DNA from: Sporobacter termitidis DSM 10068
GTDB lineage: Bacteria > Bacillota > Clostridia > Oscillospirales > Oscillospiraceae
Length of the DNA stretch: 64,000 nt
NCBI RefSeq assembly: GCF_900130065.1
Contig: NZ_FQXV01000011.1
Location: 103,432-167,431 of the forward strand
Direction of reading: 5' to 3'
Positions 50,287 to 59,323 of this stretch are shown one piece after another. The stretch's first letter is position 1, and each line of letters starts with the position of its first letter. The position numbers and the translations under genes were made by a program. Below the pieces are notes generated by a model, which did not search any database, was not told where the DNA came from, and worked only from the letters and a program-made list of their open reading frames with translations.

Positions 50287-51821
50287 GGCGCCTCCTCCTT
50301 TTTCAGGCTTGTCATCAGCAGGCCGACCTCTTCCTTCGTCGTCGCCCGGCCTTCCACGATGCCGCTGACCCTGCCGCCGCATAAAACGACGATCCGGTCG
50401 CACAGCTCCAGGAGGACGTCCAGGTCCTCGCCCACGTAGATGACGGCGACGCCCGCCTTTTTCTGTTCGTTCAAAAGCCCGTAAATGGTGTAAGACGTGT
50501 TGATGTCGAGGCCGCGCACGGCATACGCCGTCATCAGCACCGTGGGGGACACGGAGATTTCGCGCCCCACCAGCACCTTTTGCACGTTGCCGCCGCTCAG
50601 CCTGCTGACCGGGGTCGAAACGCCCGGCGTGGCGATCCTGAGCTGCTCAACGACGTCTTCCGCCAGCTTTTTGGGCGCTTTGCGGTTTGTAAAGAAGTTC
50701 CTGCCCTCGGAATAGCTCCGGAGGAGCATGTTGTCCGACAGGTCCATGCTGCCCACGAGGCCCATGCCCAGCCGGTCCTCCGGGACAAAGGAGAGCGCCA
50801 CGCCTAGGTCCCGGATCTGCCGGGGCCGCTTTCCGACAAGCTCGGTGGCCTGGCCGGAATCGTCAGGAAAGTACTGAATACTGCTGGCGCCGGCGAGCGG
50901 ATACAGGCCGGCGATGCCCTCCAAAAGCTCCTTCTGGCCGCTGCCGGAGATACCGGCGATGCCCAGTATCTCGCCGCTGCGCGCCGTAAAGCTGACGTCG
51001 TCAAGGATTTTAACGCCCTCGTCGTCCATACAGCTGACGTTTTTGACGACAAGGCGCGGCGTCGGCTTCACCGGCGCCGGCCGGTCGATGTTGAGGCTGA
51101 CGGCGCGGCCCACCATCATTTCGGTGAGCGACTGAGCGGTGGCCCCGCTTGTTTTTACCGTATCGATATACACACCCTTGCGCAGGACCGTAACGCGATC
51201 GGAAAGCGCTAGCACCTCGTGGAGCTTGTGGGTGATGATCACAATGGATTTTCCGTCATCCCGCATGCTGCGCAGCACGGCAAAGAGCTTTTCTGTTTCC
51301 TGCACCGTCAAAACAGCCGTGGGTTCGTCGAGGATGAGGATATTGGCGCCCCGGTAGAGAACCTTGACGATCTCCACGGTCTGTTTTTCAGAGACGGACA
51401 TGTCGTAAATTTTCCGGTCGGGATTAATGTTGAAGCCATAGCGCTCGCTGATCTCCCGGACCTTGGCGGAGATTTTCTTCAGGTCCAGCCGCCAGGAGCC
51501 CCTCAGGCCCAGGACGATGTTTTCCGCCGCCGTCATATTGTCCACCAGCTTGAAGTGCTGGTGCACCATGCCGATGCCCAGCGCTATGGCGTCCTTCGGG
51601 GAGCGGATCGTGACTTCCTTTCCGCTCACATGCACATGGCCGCTGTCCGGAAAATAGATGCCGGACAGCATGTTCATCAGCGTCGTCTTCCCGCTGCCGT
51701 TCTCCCCCAGAAGCGCGAGTATCTCGCCCCAGCGGATATCAAGGCTGATATGGCTGCTGGCCAGGACCTGGCCGAAGGTCTTTGTGATATCCCGCATTTC
51801 TATGGCATTTAGAGGGTCCAA
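50283..51821 (-). CDS. Nucleoside ABC transporter ATP-binding protein (two fused ABC domains)
   Basis: 512 residues. The first domain has Walker A GENGSGKT (39-46), signature MSVSEKQTVEIVK and Walker B ILILDEPTAVL; the second domain is degenerate (GISGSGQKE in place of Walker A, LSGGNVQKVLVGREI). This is the usual pattern for BMP-type nucleoside importers, where only one site hydrolyses ATP. TTG start with AAAGGG 8 bases upstream. A terminator hairpin lies between it and the binding-protein gene. Confidence 0.93.
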   Translation of the reverse strand: MDPLNAIEMRDITKTFGQVLASSHISLDIRWGEILALLGENGSGKTTLMNMLSGIYFPDSGHVHVSGKEVTIRSPKDAIALGIGMVHQHFKLVDNMTAAENIVLGLRGSWRLDLKKISAKVREISERYGFNINPDRKIYDMSVSEKQTVEIVKVLYRGANILILDEPTAVLTVQETEKLFAVLRSMRDDGKSIVIITHKLHEVLALSDRVTVLRKGVYIDTVKTSGATAQSLTEMMVGRAVSLNIDRPAPVKPTPRLVVKNVSCMDDEGVKILDDVSFTARSGEILGIAGISGSGQKELLEGIAGLYPLAGASSIQYFPDDSGQATELVGKRPRQIRDLGVALSFVPEDRLGMGLVGSMDLSDNMLLRSYSEGRNFFTNRKAPKKLAEDVVEQLRIATPGVSTPVSRLSGGNVQKVLVGREISVSPTVLMTAYAVRGLDINTSYTIYGLLNEQKKAGVAVIYVGEDLDVLLELCDRIVVLCGGRVSGIVEGRATTKEEVGLLMTSLKKEEAP

Positions 51822-51929
51822 TCACGCCACCCTTTCCGTAAATTATTGCAATAGTGAATTATTTTAACATAATAAAGCCGAAGGGGCAATGAAATGACAC
51901 TTTTTGTCTGTTTTCCGAAGAAAAATCAC

Positions 51930-51972
51930 GAACTTGCCCGTATGTCACAAGCATGTGGATACGGGCAAGTTC
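51930..51972 (-). terminator. Hairpin between the binding-protein and ATPase genes
   Basis: GAACTTGCCCGTAT / ATACGGGCAAGTTC with a smaller CACAAGCATGTG stem inside and T/A runs outside. It would cut most transcripts after the binding protein and let only some read on into the ABC genes. Confidence 0.8.
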
Positions 51973-51995
51973 TTCGGATTCAGAAATTATGCGTT

Positions 51996-53201
51996 CTAAT
52001 CGATGACGTTGACGCCGGGGATGATATAGTTCCAGTACGGGGCGGACTGCGTCTCTGATTCATGGAACCAGTCGCCGGCTTTGACGTCGACCGTCACGGT
52101 TTTGTTGTCAAAGTCCACGCCGGAACCGGTCAGCGGGCCGGCAAAGACGTGCAGCGTGCCGGCCTTGATCTCGGCGATCGCCTTGTCGATGGCATCCTGC
52201 GTGCCGGGGGCGGCGATCTTCGTATTCAGCGGGCTGAGGAAGACGGCGCCTTCGGCAAGGCCCTGGCACCAGTCGGCGGGGATCTGCTTGCCGTCGATGA
52301 TGCTCTGCACGGCATAGGTGAGGTAGACGCTCCAGTCGCTGCGGGCGGAAATCAGGGAGGCGTTCGGCGCGGCTTCGCTCATGTCCGCGTTGTAGCCGAC
52401 CTGGAACACACCGTTATCTTCCGCCGTCGTGGCGGGCGCCGTGGAGTCGGAGTGCTGGCTGATGACCTTGCAGCCGCCGTCGATCAGCGTTTTGGCGACC
52501 TGCGCTTCCTTGACGGGATCATGCCAGGAGGTTGTATAGATGACGTCCATCGTCACATCGGGGCAGACGGATTTCGCGCCGAGGTAGAAGGCGGTGAAGC
52601 CGGAAATGACTTCGGCGTACGGATAAGCGCCCACATAGCCGAGCTTCGTGGCGCCCAGCTCATTGAGCTTCAGGCCAGCGGCGATACCGCCCAGATAGCG
52701 GGCTTCATAGATGGAGGTAAAGTAGTTGTGGAAATTTGACAGGCCGGACGAGGCGGCGGCAGCGCCGGTGGCGTGGAAGAACTGGATGTCCGGATGCTCC
52801 TTGGCGGCCTCCAGCATATAGTCGCCGTGCCCGAAGCTGGTGGCGAAGATCGCGTTGCAGCCGGCCTCAATGAGCTCGTTGATGGCTGTGGCGCACTTGT
52901 CATCCTCGGGGATATTGTACTTGTTGATGATTTGGTCCTTGCTCAGGCCAAGATTTTCGGCCATCTTCTGAGTTCCGAGATCGTGGTTGAAGGTATAGCC
53001 CTTATCATTCGGATCAGCGATGTGGATAAAGCCGATTTTAAGCTTGTCCTTCGGGATTCCGGCAGTTGCCGGCGCGGACGGTGAAGCGGACGCCGTGGCC
53101 TCGGCCGAGGGCGACGACGGCGTCCCGGGGGTGCTTGAGCCGCACGCCGCGAGGGCGATCATCATGACAAGCGCCAGAGTCAGTGCAAGGATTTTTTTCA
53201 T
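51996..53201 (-). CDS. BMP-family nucleoside-binding lipoprotein
   Basis: 401 residues. Lipobox LAACG, a Ser/Pro/Ala spacer, then the BMP (PnrA-like) fold: KIGFIHIADPNDKGYTFNHDLGTQKMAENLG, DIQFFHATG and KLGYVGAYPYAEVISGFTAFYLGAK. These proteins bind purine nucleosides outside the cell for the ABC importer encoded next. ATG at 53201 is 7 bases after GGAGG. It sits between xpt (64 bp upstream) and the ABC genes. Confidence 0.93.
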   Translation of the reverse strand: MKKILALTLALVMMIALAACGSSTPGTPSSPSAEATASASPSAPATAGIPKDKLKIGFIHIADPNDKGYTFNHDLGTQKMAENLGLSKDQIINKYNIPEDDKCATAINELIEAGCNAIFATSFGHGDYMLEAAKEHPDIQFFHATGAAAASSGLSNFHNYFTSIYEARYLGGIAAGLKLNELGATKLGYVGAYPYAEVISGFTAFYLGAKSVCPDVTMDVIYTTSWHDPVKEAQVAKTLIDGGCKVISQHSDSTAPATTAEDNGVFQVGYNADMSEAAPNASLISARSDWSVYLTYAVQSIIDGKQIPADWCQGLAEGAVFLSPLNTKIAAPGTQDAIDKAIAEIKAGTLHVFAGPLTGSGVDFDNKTVTVDVKAGDWFHESETQSAPYWNYIIPGVNVID

Positions 53202-53264
53202 GAACAAACCTCCATTTTTTGTTTTATTGAACGGCATCGGCCGTTTAATACAACATAAACCCGC

Positions 53265-53837
53265 TCAGCAGAACTCAATGGCGCCGTCCGGCCCCATTGA
53301 TTTGATGCGCGCCAGCGATTCGATCCGGATACCCCGGGCCCGGAGCTGCTCTCCGCCGGGCTGAAAAGCCTTTTCAATGGCGATGCCGGCGCCCACCAGC
53401 GTGGCGCCCGCCGCGGAGACGAGCTCGGCAAGCCCCGACAGGGCCGCGCCGTTGGCCAGAAAATCGTCGATGATCAGGACTCTGTCCGACGCGTGCAGGA
53501 AGTCCTTCGACACAATGATGTCGTAGACCTGGCCGTGGGTAAACGATTCGACCTTTGAGGTATAGACGGCGCCGTCAATATTCTTAGTCTTTGTTTTCTT
53601 TGCAAAAATAACGGGACACTTGAACTTTTGCCCCACGAGAACGGCAATGCCGATCCCCGAGGCCTCGATGGTGAGAATTTTCGTCACGCCGTCGGAGCCG
53701 TAGAGCCGCCAGAATTCGTCTGCCATCTGCTCAAACAGGGTAATGTCCATTTGATGGTTTAAAAAACTGTCGACCTTTAAAATGCCGCCCTCTTTGACTC
53801 TTCCGCTCGTCCGGATACGCTCTTCCAACAGCCTCAT
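53265..53837 (-). CDS. xpt: Xanthine phosphoribosyltransferase
   Basis: 190 residues. It joins xanthine and PRPP to make XMP in purine salvage. PRPP loop VLIIDDFLANGAALSGLAEL and KVDSFLNHQMDITLFEQM are characteristic. ATG at 53837 is 8 bases after AAAGGA; an in-frame ATG nine bases earlier abuts that site. First gene of the purine salvage/uptake cluster. No purine riboswitch is visible upstream, unlike many Firmicutes xpt genes. Confidence 0.94.
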   Translation of the reverse strand: MRLLEERIRTSGRVKEGGILKVDSFLNHQMDITLFEQMADEFWRLYGSDGVTKILTIEASGIGIAVLVGQKFKCPVIFAKKTKTKNIDGAVYTSKVESFTHGQVYDIIVSKDFLHASDRVLIIDDFLANGAALSGLAELVSAAGATLVGAGIAIEKAFQPGGEQLRARGIRIESLARIKSMGPDGAIEFC

Positions 53838-53898
53838 GCACGACATCCTTTATGATTTCGTTATTTCAAGGTTTTTCGACGGTAAATTATATTTATAT

Positions 53899-53927
53899 AT
53901 AATACATTGAATTCTCTGTCTTAACAA
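53899..53927 (-). promoter_or_regulatory. Predicted promoter of xpt and the purine-uptake genes
   Basis: Minus strand TTGTTA (53927-53922), 17-bp spacer, TATTAT (53904-53899); leader of about 60 bases. Confidence 0.5.
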
Positions 53928-54037
53928 TGAATTAATATTTAGAATTTTACAATCTGTTAACATTTTAATTTGTCGGTTTTTTATGAGTATAACCGACACG
54001 CGCCGCCGCCGCACCCGAAAGGTGCCGTAAACATGAG

Positions 54038-54091
54038 AATTCCGCAATCGCCGCGGGCCCCCTTGCGGGGGCCCGGACGGATTACGGAATT
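54038..54091 (-). terminator. Terminator of the CoA-transferase operon
   Basis: Outer arms AATTCCG / CGGAATT and inner GGGCCCCC / GGGGGCCC around a TTGC loop, just past the CoA-transferase stop. Confidence 0.85.
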
Positions 54092-54098
54092 TTCTGTG

Positions 54099-55700
54099 TT
54101 AATTCCGGCCGGAGTTCGGCGCCAGGCCCATTTTCGCCTCGCCGAAAAGACGGGGGTCCATCGTCTTCAGCTCGGGGCTGACGATGGGCGCAAACTCCAT
54201 CCTGCCGAGAACGTCCTTTTCAAGGTCGACACCCGGCGCGATTTCGGTCAGGACGAGGCCGTCCTTTGTCAGGCGGAACACCGCCCGCTCAGTGATGTAC
54301 ATGACCTCCTGCCCGTTCTTTACGGCGTATTCCCCGGAGAACGTGATCTGCTGGACCTCCTTGACGAACTTCGCGTTGGGGCCGTCCCCCACGATTTTCA
54401 GCCCGCCGCCCGTGAGGTCGATTTGGGTCTCGCCGGCGGTGAAGTTCCCCATGAAGAAAACCTTCTTGGTGTTTTGGGAGATGTCGATGAAGCCGCCCGC
54501 GCCGATGCAGCGGCCGGCAAACTTGGAGACATTGACGTTGCCCTTTTCGTCGATTTCGGCCGCGCCGAGAAACGTCATGTCCAGCACGCCGCCGTCATAC
54601 ATGTCGATGGTATCCGTCTGGCTGAAGATCACCTCGGGGTTGGCCACGCCCGGGAAGGACAGCCCTTCCTGTATGGTGCCGCCCATGGGACCGGACTCGA
54701 CGGACATTGTCATGCCCTTGCCCAGGCCCTCCTCCGCGGCCACGCTGCCGATACCGGAGGGAATGCCGCTGCCCACATTGATGATGACGTCCGACCGCAG
54801 CTCCATGGCGGCCCGGCGGGCGATCACCTTGCGCAGGCTCAGCTTGAGCGGCTTTACAGCGCCGGCCACAGTCCGGATTTCTCCCGTCAGCTCGGGACGG
54901 TATTTGGCGGTGGCGTAGCACTGGCGGTGATTATCCGGGTTTTGCGCTTTCACGACATAGTCCACAAGCTTGCCGTGGATGCGGACGTTCTTGGCATGGA
55001 GGGTGCCGCGGCGGACAATTTCCTCCACCTGCGCGATGACAATACCGCCGTTATTATGGGTGGCGACGGCGATCTCCAGCTCGGCGCCCGTCAGCCCCTC
55101 ATGATCCATGGAAAGGTTGCCGTCCTCGTCGGCGTAGGTGGCGCGGATAAAGCAGACGTTCGGCTTAAAGCCCTTGTAAAACAGGTATTCCTGGCCGTCA
55201 ATTTCCATCAGCTCGACGATGGCGCCCTTTTCTCTGGCCCTGTCGTTGACGGCGCAGCCCTCGTGCCTGGGATCGGCGAAGGTGCCGAGCCCGACTCTCG
55301 TGACGAGGCCCGGCCTGCCGCCGGCGACAGCCCGGAACAGGTTGACCATCACGCCCATTGGCGGGAGATAGCCGGCGATTTTATTGTCGCCGACAGCCTT
55401 GGCGATCGCTCTGGCGTCGGTGAGATTGCCCACCATGACCGTGTCGACGAGCCCCTCCGCCCTGAGCCTGTTCAGGCCGATATTAAACCCTTTCAGCGGC
55501 TCGGTGCTCTCCGTTTTGTCTCCCGGGGAGATGCCGCATATGGCCGTGATATTCTTTGGATGGCCGGTTTCCTCATAGCGCGCCGCCAGACCTTCAAGGA
55601 GTTCCTCGGGGCTGCCGTAAGAACCGAAGCCGCCCACGATCAGCGCCACGCTGTCCTGTACGTGACTCACGGCTTCTTCCAGTGATACGAACTTAGGCAT
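54099..55700 (-). CDS. Fused alpha/beta CoA transferase (family I)
   Basis: 533 residues with both CoA-transferase halves in one chain: GGFGSYGSPEELLEGLA and GLVTRVGLGTFADPRHEG in the first, KVIARRAAMELRSDVIINVGSGIP in the second, and predicted catalytic Glu335 in SVESGPMGG. It moves CoA between an acyl-CoA and a free acid (propionate/acetoacetate/butyrate type). Same operon as the cupin, dehydrogenase and BKACE genes; it could activate the keto acid or release the acyl product. AAAGGG 12 bases before the ATG. Confidence 0.92.
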   Translation of the reverse strand: MPKFVSLEEAVSHVQDSVALIVGGFGSYGSPEELLEGLAARYEETGHPKNITAICGISPGDKTESTEPLKGFNIGLNRLRAEGLVDTVMVGNLTDARAIAKAVGDNKIAGYLPPMGVMVNLFRAVAGGRPGLVTRVGLGTFADPRHEGCAVNDRAREKGAIVELMEIDGQEYLFYKGFKPNVCFIRATYADEDGNLSMDHEGLTGAELEIAVATHNNGGIVIAQVEEIVRRGTLHAKNVRIHGKLVDYVVKAQNPDNHRQCYATAKYRPELTGEIRTVAGAVKPLKLSLRKVIARRAAMELRSDVIINVGSGIPSGIGSVAAEEGLGKGMTMSVESGPMGGTIQEGLSFPGVANPEVIFSQTDTIDMYDGGVLDMTFLGAAEIDEKGNVNVSKFAGRCIGAGGFIDISQNTKKVFFMGNFTAGETQIDLTGGGLKIVGDGPNAKFVKEVQQITFSGEYAVKNGQEVMYITERAVFRLTKDGLVLTEIAPGVDLEKDVLGRMEFAPIVSPELKTMDPRLFGEAKMGLAPNSGRN

Positions 55701-55742
55701 ACTGTTTAAATTCCCTTTCTGAAAACTTCTGTGTTTTCGAAA

Positions 55743-55781
55743 CGCCCGGTAATCGTTCCCTCGTTGGACGGTTACCGGGCG
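55743..55781 (-). terminator. Hairpin between the cupin and CoA-transferase genes
   Basis: CGCCCGGTAA / TTACCGGGCG with a 19-base partly paired loop; T-poor tail, so termination may be partial. Confidence 0.5.
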
Positions 55782-55813
55782 CCGAAAATGCTTTTTGAGT
55801 TTCTGCCCGCTAT

Positions 55814-56275
55814 TTATTTATATGTCGCATTGCCGTCATAAATCGTGTTTGTGACGATGGAGAAATGGAAGATCGGCCGCTTGACCTCAAGGATGCGCAT
55901 CGGGTTATGCGTCGAGCCGCCGGGCAGCCAGATCATCGTTGAGCGCGTGAGCCTGTGGGCCTCGCCGTTGATGGAAAACTCGATCACGCCGCCAAGATCG
56001 TAGGGATCGTCCGGGTTGCTCCCGTAGAAGCCGATGAGCTCGTCATAATCGTGGCTGTGCTCGGTAAAGATCGGATCTCTTTCCGGGACGGCGCAATACC
56101 ACGCGGTGTTCATCTGAAAAGCGCCGGGGCAAACGTTGCCGTCCATCCAGAGGATGCGCTTGGCAAATTTCTTGTATATCTCCCGGAACTCCGGGGTGCC
56201 CATATTGGCGGGCTCTTGCAGCTCCTGCACGAAATACTTGCCGTACTCGCCGCCTTTGTTGTTGTCGTAAACCAT
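55814..56275 (-). CDS. Cupin-like protein in the BKACE operon
   Basis: 153 residues. VCPGAFQMNTAWYCAVPERDPIFTEHSHDYDELIGFYG contains an H-x-H...E metal set as in cupins, and WLPGGSTHNPMRI supplies the last His. Probably a metal-dependent isomerase, lyase or binding protein for the pathway intermediate; the reaction is unknown. 12 bp before the dehydrogenase gene's end; RBS AAGGAG. Confidence 0.72.
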   Translation of the reverse strand: MVYDNNKGGEYGKYFVQELQEPANMGTPEFREIYKKFAKRILWMDGNVCPGAFQMNTAWYCAVPERDPIFTEHSHDYDELIGFYGSNPDDPYDLGGVIEFSINGEAHRLTRSTMIWLPGGSTHNPMRILEVKRPIFHFSIVTNTIYDGNATYK

Positions 56276-56287
56276 AATTTCTCCTTC

Positions 56288-57244
56288 TTACTCTTTGGGC
56301 ATATCCCAGTCGATGAACTTCCAGTAAGGGGCGTTGACGCGCTCCCTGTACGCCGGCATATCCACGCCGTTCCAATCATAAAAGCCTTTGTGGGAATCGG
56401 CTCTGGCGCCGGTATCGCCGCGGGCGATCCTGTCGGTAATGGCGGGGGGCGCCTCGGAGATATTGCTGAGCGTCGGGAACACCGTATTGCAGGTGGTGAT
56501 GTTCAGGCGCAGGTCACCGTTGTCAAAGTGCTCGAAAATGCCGATGGAGGTATAGCGGGGGCAAAAGCTGTAATTAAGGCAAGTGTCCACGTCCCGGGGC
56601 TCGCAGATACCGCTCTCGACGAGGTTCAGCGCCTCGCGCCACAGGGCGAACTGGAGACGGTTGCCGATAAAGCCGGGGGCGGGCTTTTTGAGGATGACGG
56701 GCTTGCGGTCCAGGGATTCAAGCACCTGCTTGGCAAACTGGAGCGCGGCCGGGTCCGTGGCGGCGCCGCCGCAGAGCTCGAAGAAGGGCACCATATGCGC
56801 CGGGTTGAAGGGATGCGTGACGATGATGCGGTCCTTGAACTTTGTAGCCTTTTCGGCCAGCACGTCGGGCACGAACGAGGAGCTGACCGAGCAAATCACC
56901 TTGAGGTTCGTGCAGATGTTTTCCAGCTTGGCATAGATATCGTGCTTTAAGCCGATATTCTCCGTGACGCACTCGAAAATAACGTCGCAATCGGCCAGTT
57001 CGTTGTAGTCCAGGGTGTACTTGACGTACTTTTTGCAGATGTCGAGCTGCTTTTCGGGCATGAGCCCCTGGTCGATCATCTGGCGGAAATACATGTCGTA
57101 CGTCTTCTGATATTCGGGGATCATCTCCGCCCGGCGCGCAACGCACGTGGTGCGGTAGCCGTGGCCTGTGGTCAAAACGGCCATACTGTCGCCGATCATG
57201 CCCAGGCCGATGATGCCGATATGCTTTACATTATCAAGTTTCAT
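56288..57244 (-). CDS. 3-hydroxyacyl-CoA dehydrogenase-family oxidoreductase (possibly L-carnitine dehydrogenase-like)
   Basis: 318 residues. NAD motif HIGIIGLGMIGDSMAVL, ECVTENIGLKHDIYAKLE, and catalytic THPFNPAHMVPFFELCGG. It is longer than typical 280-residue hydroxybutyryl-CoA dehydrogenase and nearer L-carnitine dehydrogenase, which oxidises a 3-hydroxy acid to a 3-keto acid. The BKACE gene beside it would then cleave that keto acid. The substrate is inferred from context only. GGAGAG before ATG. Confidence 0.85.
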   Translation of the reverse strand: MKLDNVKHIGIIGLGMIGDSMAVLTTGHGYRTTCVARRAEMIPEYQKTYDMYFRQMIDQGLMPEKQLDICKKYVKYTLDYNELADCDVIFECVTENIGLKHDIYAKLENICTNLKVICSVSSSFVPDVLAEKATKFKDRIIVTHPFNPAHMVPFFELCGGAATDPAALQFAKQVLESLDRKPVILKKPAPGFIGNRLQFALWREALNLVESGICEPRDVDTCLNYSFCPRYTSIGIFEHFDNGDLRLNITTCNTVFPTLSNISEAPPAITDRIARGDTGARADSHKGFYDWNGVDMPAYRERVNAPYWKFIDWDMPKE

Positions 57245-57260
57245 TTGTCGCTCTCCAGAC

Positions 57261-58148
57261 TTACTTTAAGGGTTTCAGCCCGATGAGCTGCCTGGCCTCT
57301 TCCGGGGTGGCGACGTCCATCTCAAGCTCATGGATGATGCGCACCATGCGCTCGACGAGCTCGGCGTTCGACTTGGCCAGACGACCGTGAGAATAATAGA
57401 TGTTATCCTCCATGCCGACGCGGGCATTGCCGCCCTTCAGGACGCCGTAGGTCACGCCCGGCAGCTGGTTGGCGGCGATGGCCATGGTTGTCCAGTTCAC
57501 CGGACGGTCCTTGGGGATCAGATTGATCATATGGTCGTGATTTAACTGTGTATAAGAGATGGCGCCCTGGCTGACCTTGTTCATGCCCATGACGAGAGTG
57601 ACGGAAATAGGCTCCGGGAGCACGCCGGCGGGGGACAGTATGCCGAAGACCTCCTCGACGCTGGAGGGGTTGAAGACCTCGAGCTCGGGCTTGATGCCAA
57701 GCTCCTGCATCCTCTTGGCCTGCTTGATGAGCCACGGGCGCTCCCATCTGTAGATGAAGGACAAATCGCCCCAGACAGTGGTGATGAGGGAGGTGTCCAG
57801 CGAGCACATCTCGGGCAGCGCACCCTTGATCGAATCGTCATAGAGGAGCGCAACGCCGTCGTCCGCCTCCGAGCCCGGCTTTGTGGCGGGCGCCGTGGAG
57901 TTCTGGATGATGAGGGAGCACTTGGCCCGGACGCCGGAGTTGATCTCGGCGAAGATCTTGGGATCGTTGGAGGAATTGCCTGCCTTGTCGCGGGCGTGGA
58001 TATGGACGATCGAGGCGCCTGCGTTGTAGCATTCATAGGCAGACTGGATGATCTCATTCGGCTGCTCGGGCAAATTGGGGTTCTGCGCTTTGCCCTGGAA
58101 ATTGCCCGTCTGGGCGACTGTCAGGATGACTTTTCTCTTACTGGCCAT
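57261..58148 (-). CDS. Beta-keto acid cleavage enzyme (BKACE, DUF849)
   Basis: 295 residues. These zinc enzymes react a beta-keto acid with acetyl-CoA to give acetoacetyl-CoA and a shortened acid derivative. Zinc His49 and His51 lie in VHIHARD, and GGNARVGMEDNIYY carries the Glu ligand. PWLIKQAKRMQELGIKPELEVFN and NWTTMAIAANQLPGV are family segments. First gene of the operon, 140 bp downstream of the LysR gene. AAAGGA 8 bases before the ATG. Confidence 0.92.
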   Translation of the reverse strand: MASKRKVILTVAQTGNFQGKAQNPNLPEQPNEIIQSAYECYNAGASIVHIHARDKAGNSSNDPKIFAEINSGVRAKCSLIIQNSTAPATKPGSEADDGVALLYDDSIKGALPEMCSLDTSLITTVWGDLSFIYRWERPWLIKQAKRMQELGIKPELEVFNPSSVEEVFGILSPAGVLPEPISVTLVMGMNKVSQGAISYTQLNHDHMINLIPKDRPVNWTTMAIAANQLPGVTYGVLKGGNARVGMEDNIYYSHGRLAKSNAELVERMVRIIHELEMDVATPEEARQLIGLKPLK

Positions 58149-58288
58149 GATGAAGATCCTTTCATAATAAAAATATCATTGTGCATTTGCTTCAAATTTA
58201 GTATTCGGCAATGTGCCAACCTTAATTATAAATTACCCAAACGCCTTTTGTCAAAAAGTTGTTCCTATAGCGCCATAACGATTTCAAA

Positions 58289-59182
58289 TCAAGAGGGCTG
58301 CCGCACCCTGGCCAGCGCGCGCAGCTGCAGGAATTTATGCGCGTCCGGATTCGTTTTGCTCTTGTGCCACGCCACAACGGAGTTGATCACCGCGTCGTCT
58401 CCGCCGATGGGCATGGACACCACATTCGGGAAGTTGTAAAAGTACGTCAGCCCCGGCGGCAGTATCGTCAGCCCGATATTGGAGTTCACCGCCAGGAAGA
58501 GCGTGTCGGCCCTGTTGTAGTAATTGATGATGTCCGGGACGACGCCGCGGCTCATGCAGATGTTCTTGAGCTGCCCGGACAGGGCAAAATCCGTCTCCGG
58601 CACGGAGACAAACTTATGCCCGGCCAGCGTCGACCAGTCGTTTATGTCGATGCTGTCCGCGATATCCCTGTGGACGAAAAGGTGCAGATGATGCGTCCCG
58701 GTCACGATATAGTCGATACTGTCGTTTTCGGGCATCATGTAACGGTTGGCAAAATAGATATCGTAAGCGCACTGGCTGATGTCGCGCATCATTTCGGTGC
58801 CCTCCTTGATGTCCACATCCACCTGCACGTTGGGCTGCGCTCTGGAAAACTCGTCCAGGCACGCGGAGAACAGCTCCGCCGCGCTGGACAGCATGGCAAT
58901 GCGGATATAGCCCCGCCGGCCCTCGGAGATGTTGCGCAGCCTGTTCTCCGCCTCTGTCTGGATCATCAGCAGCTGGCTGGCATAGCCGACAAACTCCTGT
59001 CCCTCGGGGGTCAGCGAAACGCTGTGGCTGTCCCTGTTCAGAAGCCGCACGCCGATGCTGTTCTCCAGCGACTTGATATAGTTGCTCACGGTCGGCTGCG
59101 TCATAAAGAATTCTGTCGCGGTCCTGGTGAAGTTCAGTGTCTGGGATACCGAAATAAAAAGCTTCAGCTGCAGTGTGTCCAT
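58289..59182 (-). CDS. LysR-type transcriptional regulator
   Basis: 297 residues. N-terminal winged HTH: LQLKLFISVSQTLNFTRTATEFFMTQPTVSNYIKSLENSIGVRLLNRDSHSVSLTPEGQEF. The C-terminal effector domain is of the usual length. It lies just upstream of, and in the same direction as, the BKACE operon, which it likely controls. GGGGGAGAAAT before the ATG. Confidence 0.94.
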   Translation of the reverse strand: MDTLQLKLFISVSQTLNFTRTATEFFMTQPTVSNYIKSLENSIGVRLLNRDSHSVSLTPEGQEFVGYASQLLMIQTEAENRLRNISEGRRGYIRIAMLSSAAELFSACLDEFSRAQPNVQVDVDIKEGTEMMRDISQCAYDIYFANRYMMPENDSIDYIVTGTHHLHLFVHRDIADSIDINDWSTLAGHKFVSVPETDFALSGQLKNICMSRGVVPDIINYYNRADTLFLAVNSNIGLTILPPGLTYFYNFPNVVSMPIGGDDAVINSVVAWHKSKTNPDAHKFLQLRALARVRQPS

Positions 59183-59266
59183 ATTTCTCCCCCATCACAT
59201 CCTGTTTTCTGATATATCTAATATAAAATTAACATTTTATCGCCGTTTACGCAAGGGCGATTGAAA

Positions 59267-59300
59267 AAAGCCCGCTCCGGGCATAACCGGAACGGGCTTT
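59267..59300 (-). terminator. Terminator of the carboxypeptidase gene
   Basis: AAAGCCCGCTCCGG / CCGGAACGGGCTTT with a six-base loop; the minus strand runs into a T-rich tail. Confidence 0.88.
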
Positions 59301-59323
59301 GCACAGGCGGCTTTTTTCAGCGC

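Noticed and set aside
53838..54037. Purine riboswitch upstream of xpt
   Set aside because: Firmicutes xpt genes often have one, but the conserved core and loop-loop pattern are not present in the AT-rich leader; only a promoter is supported.
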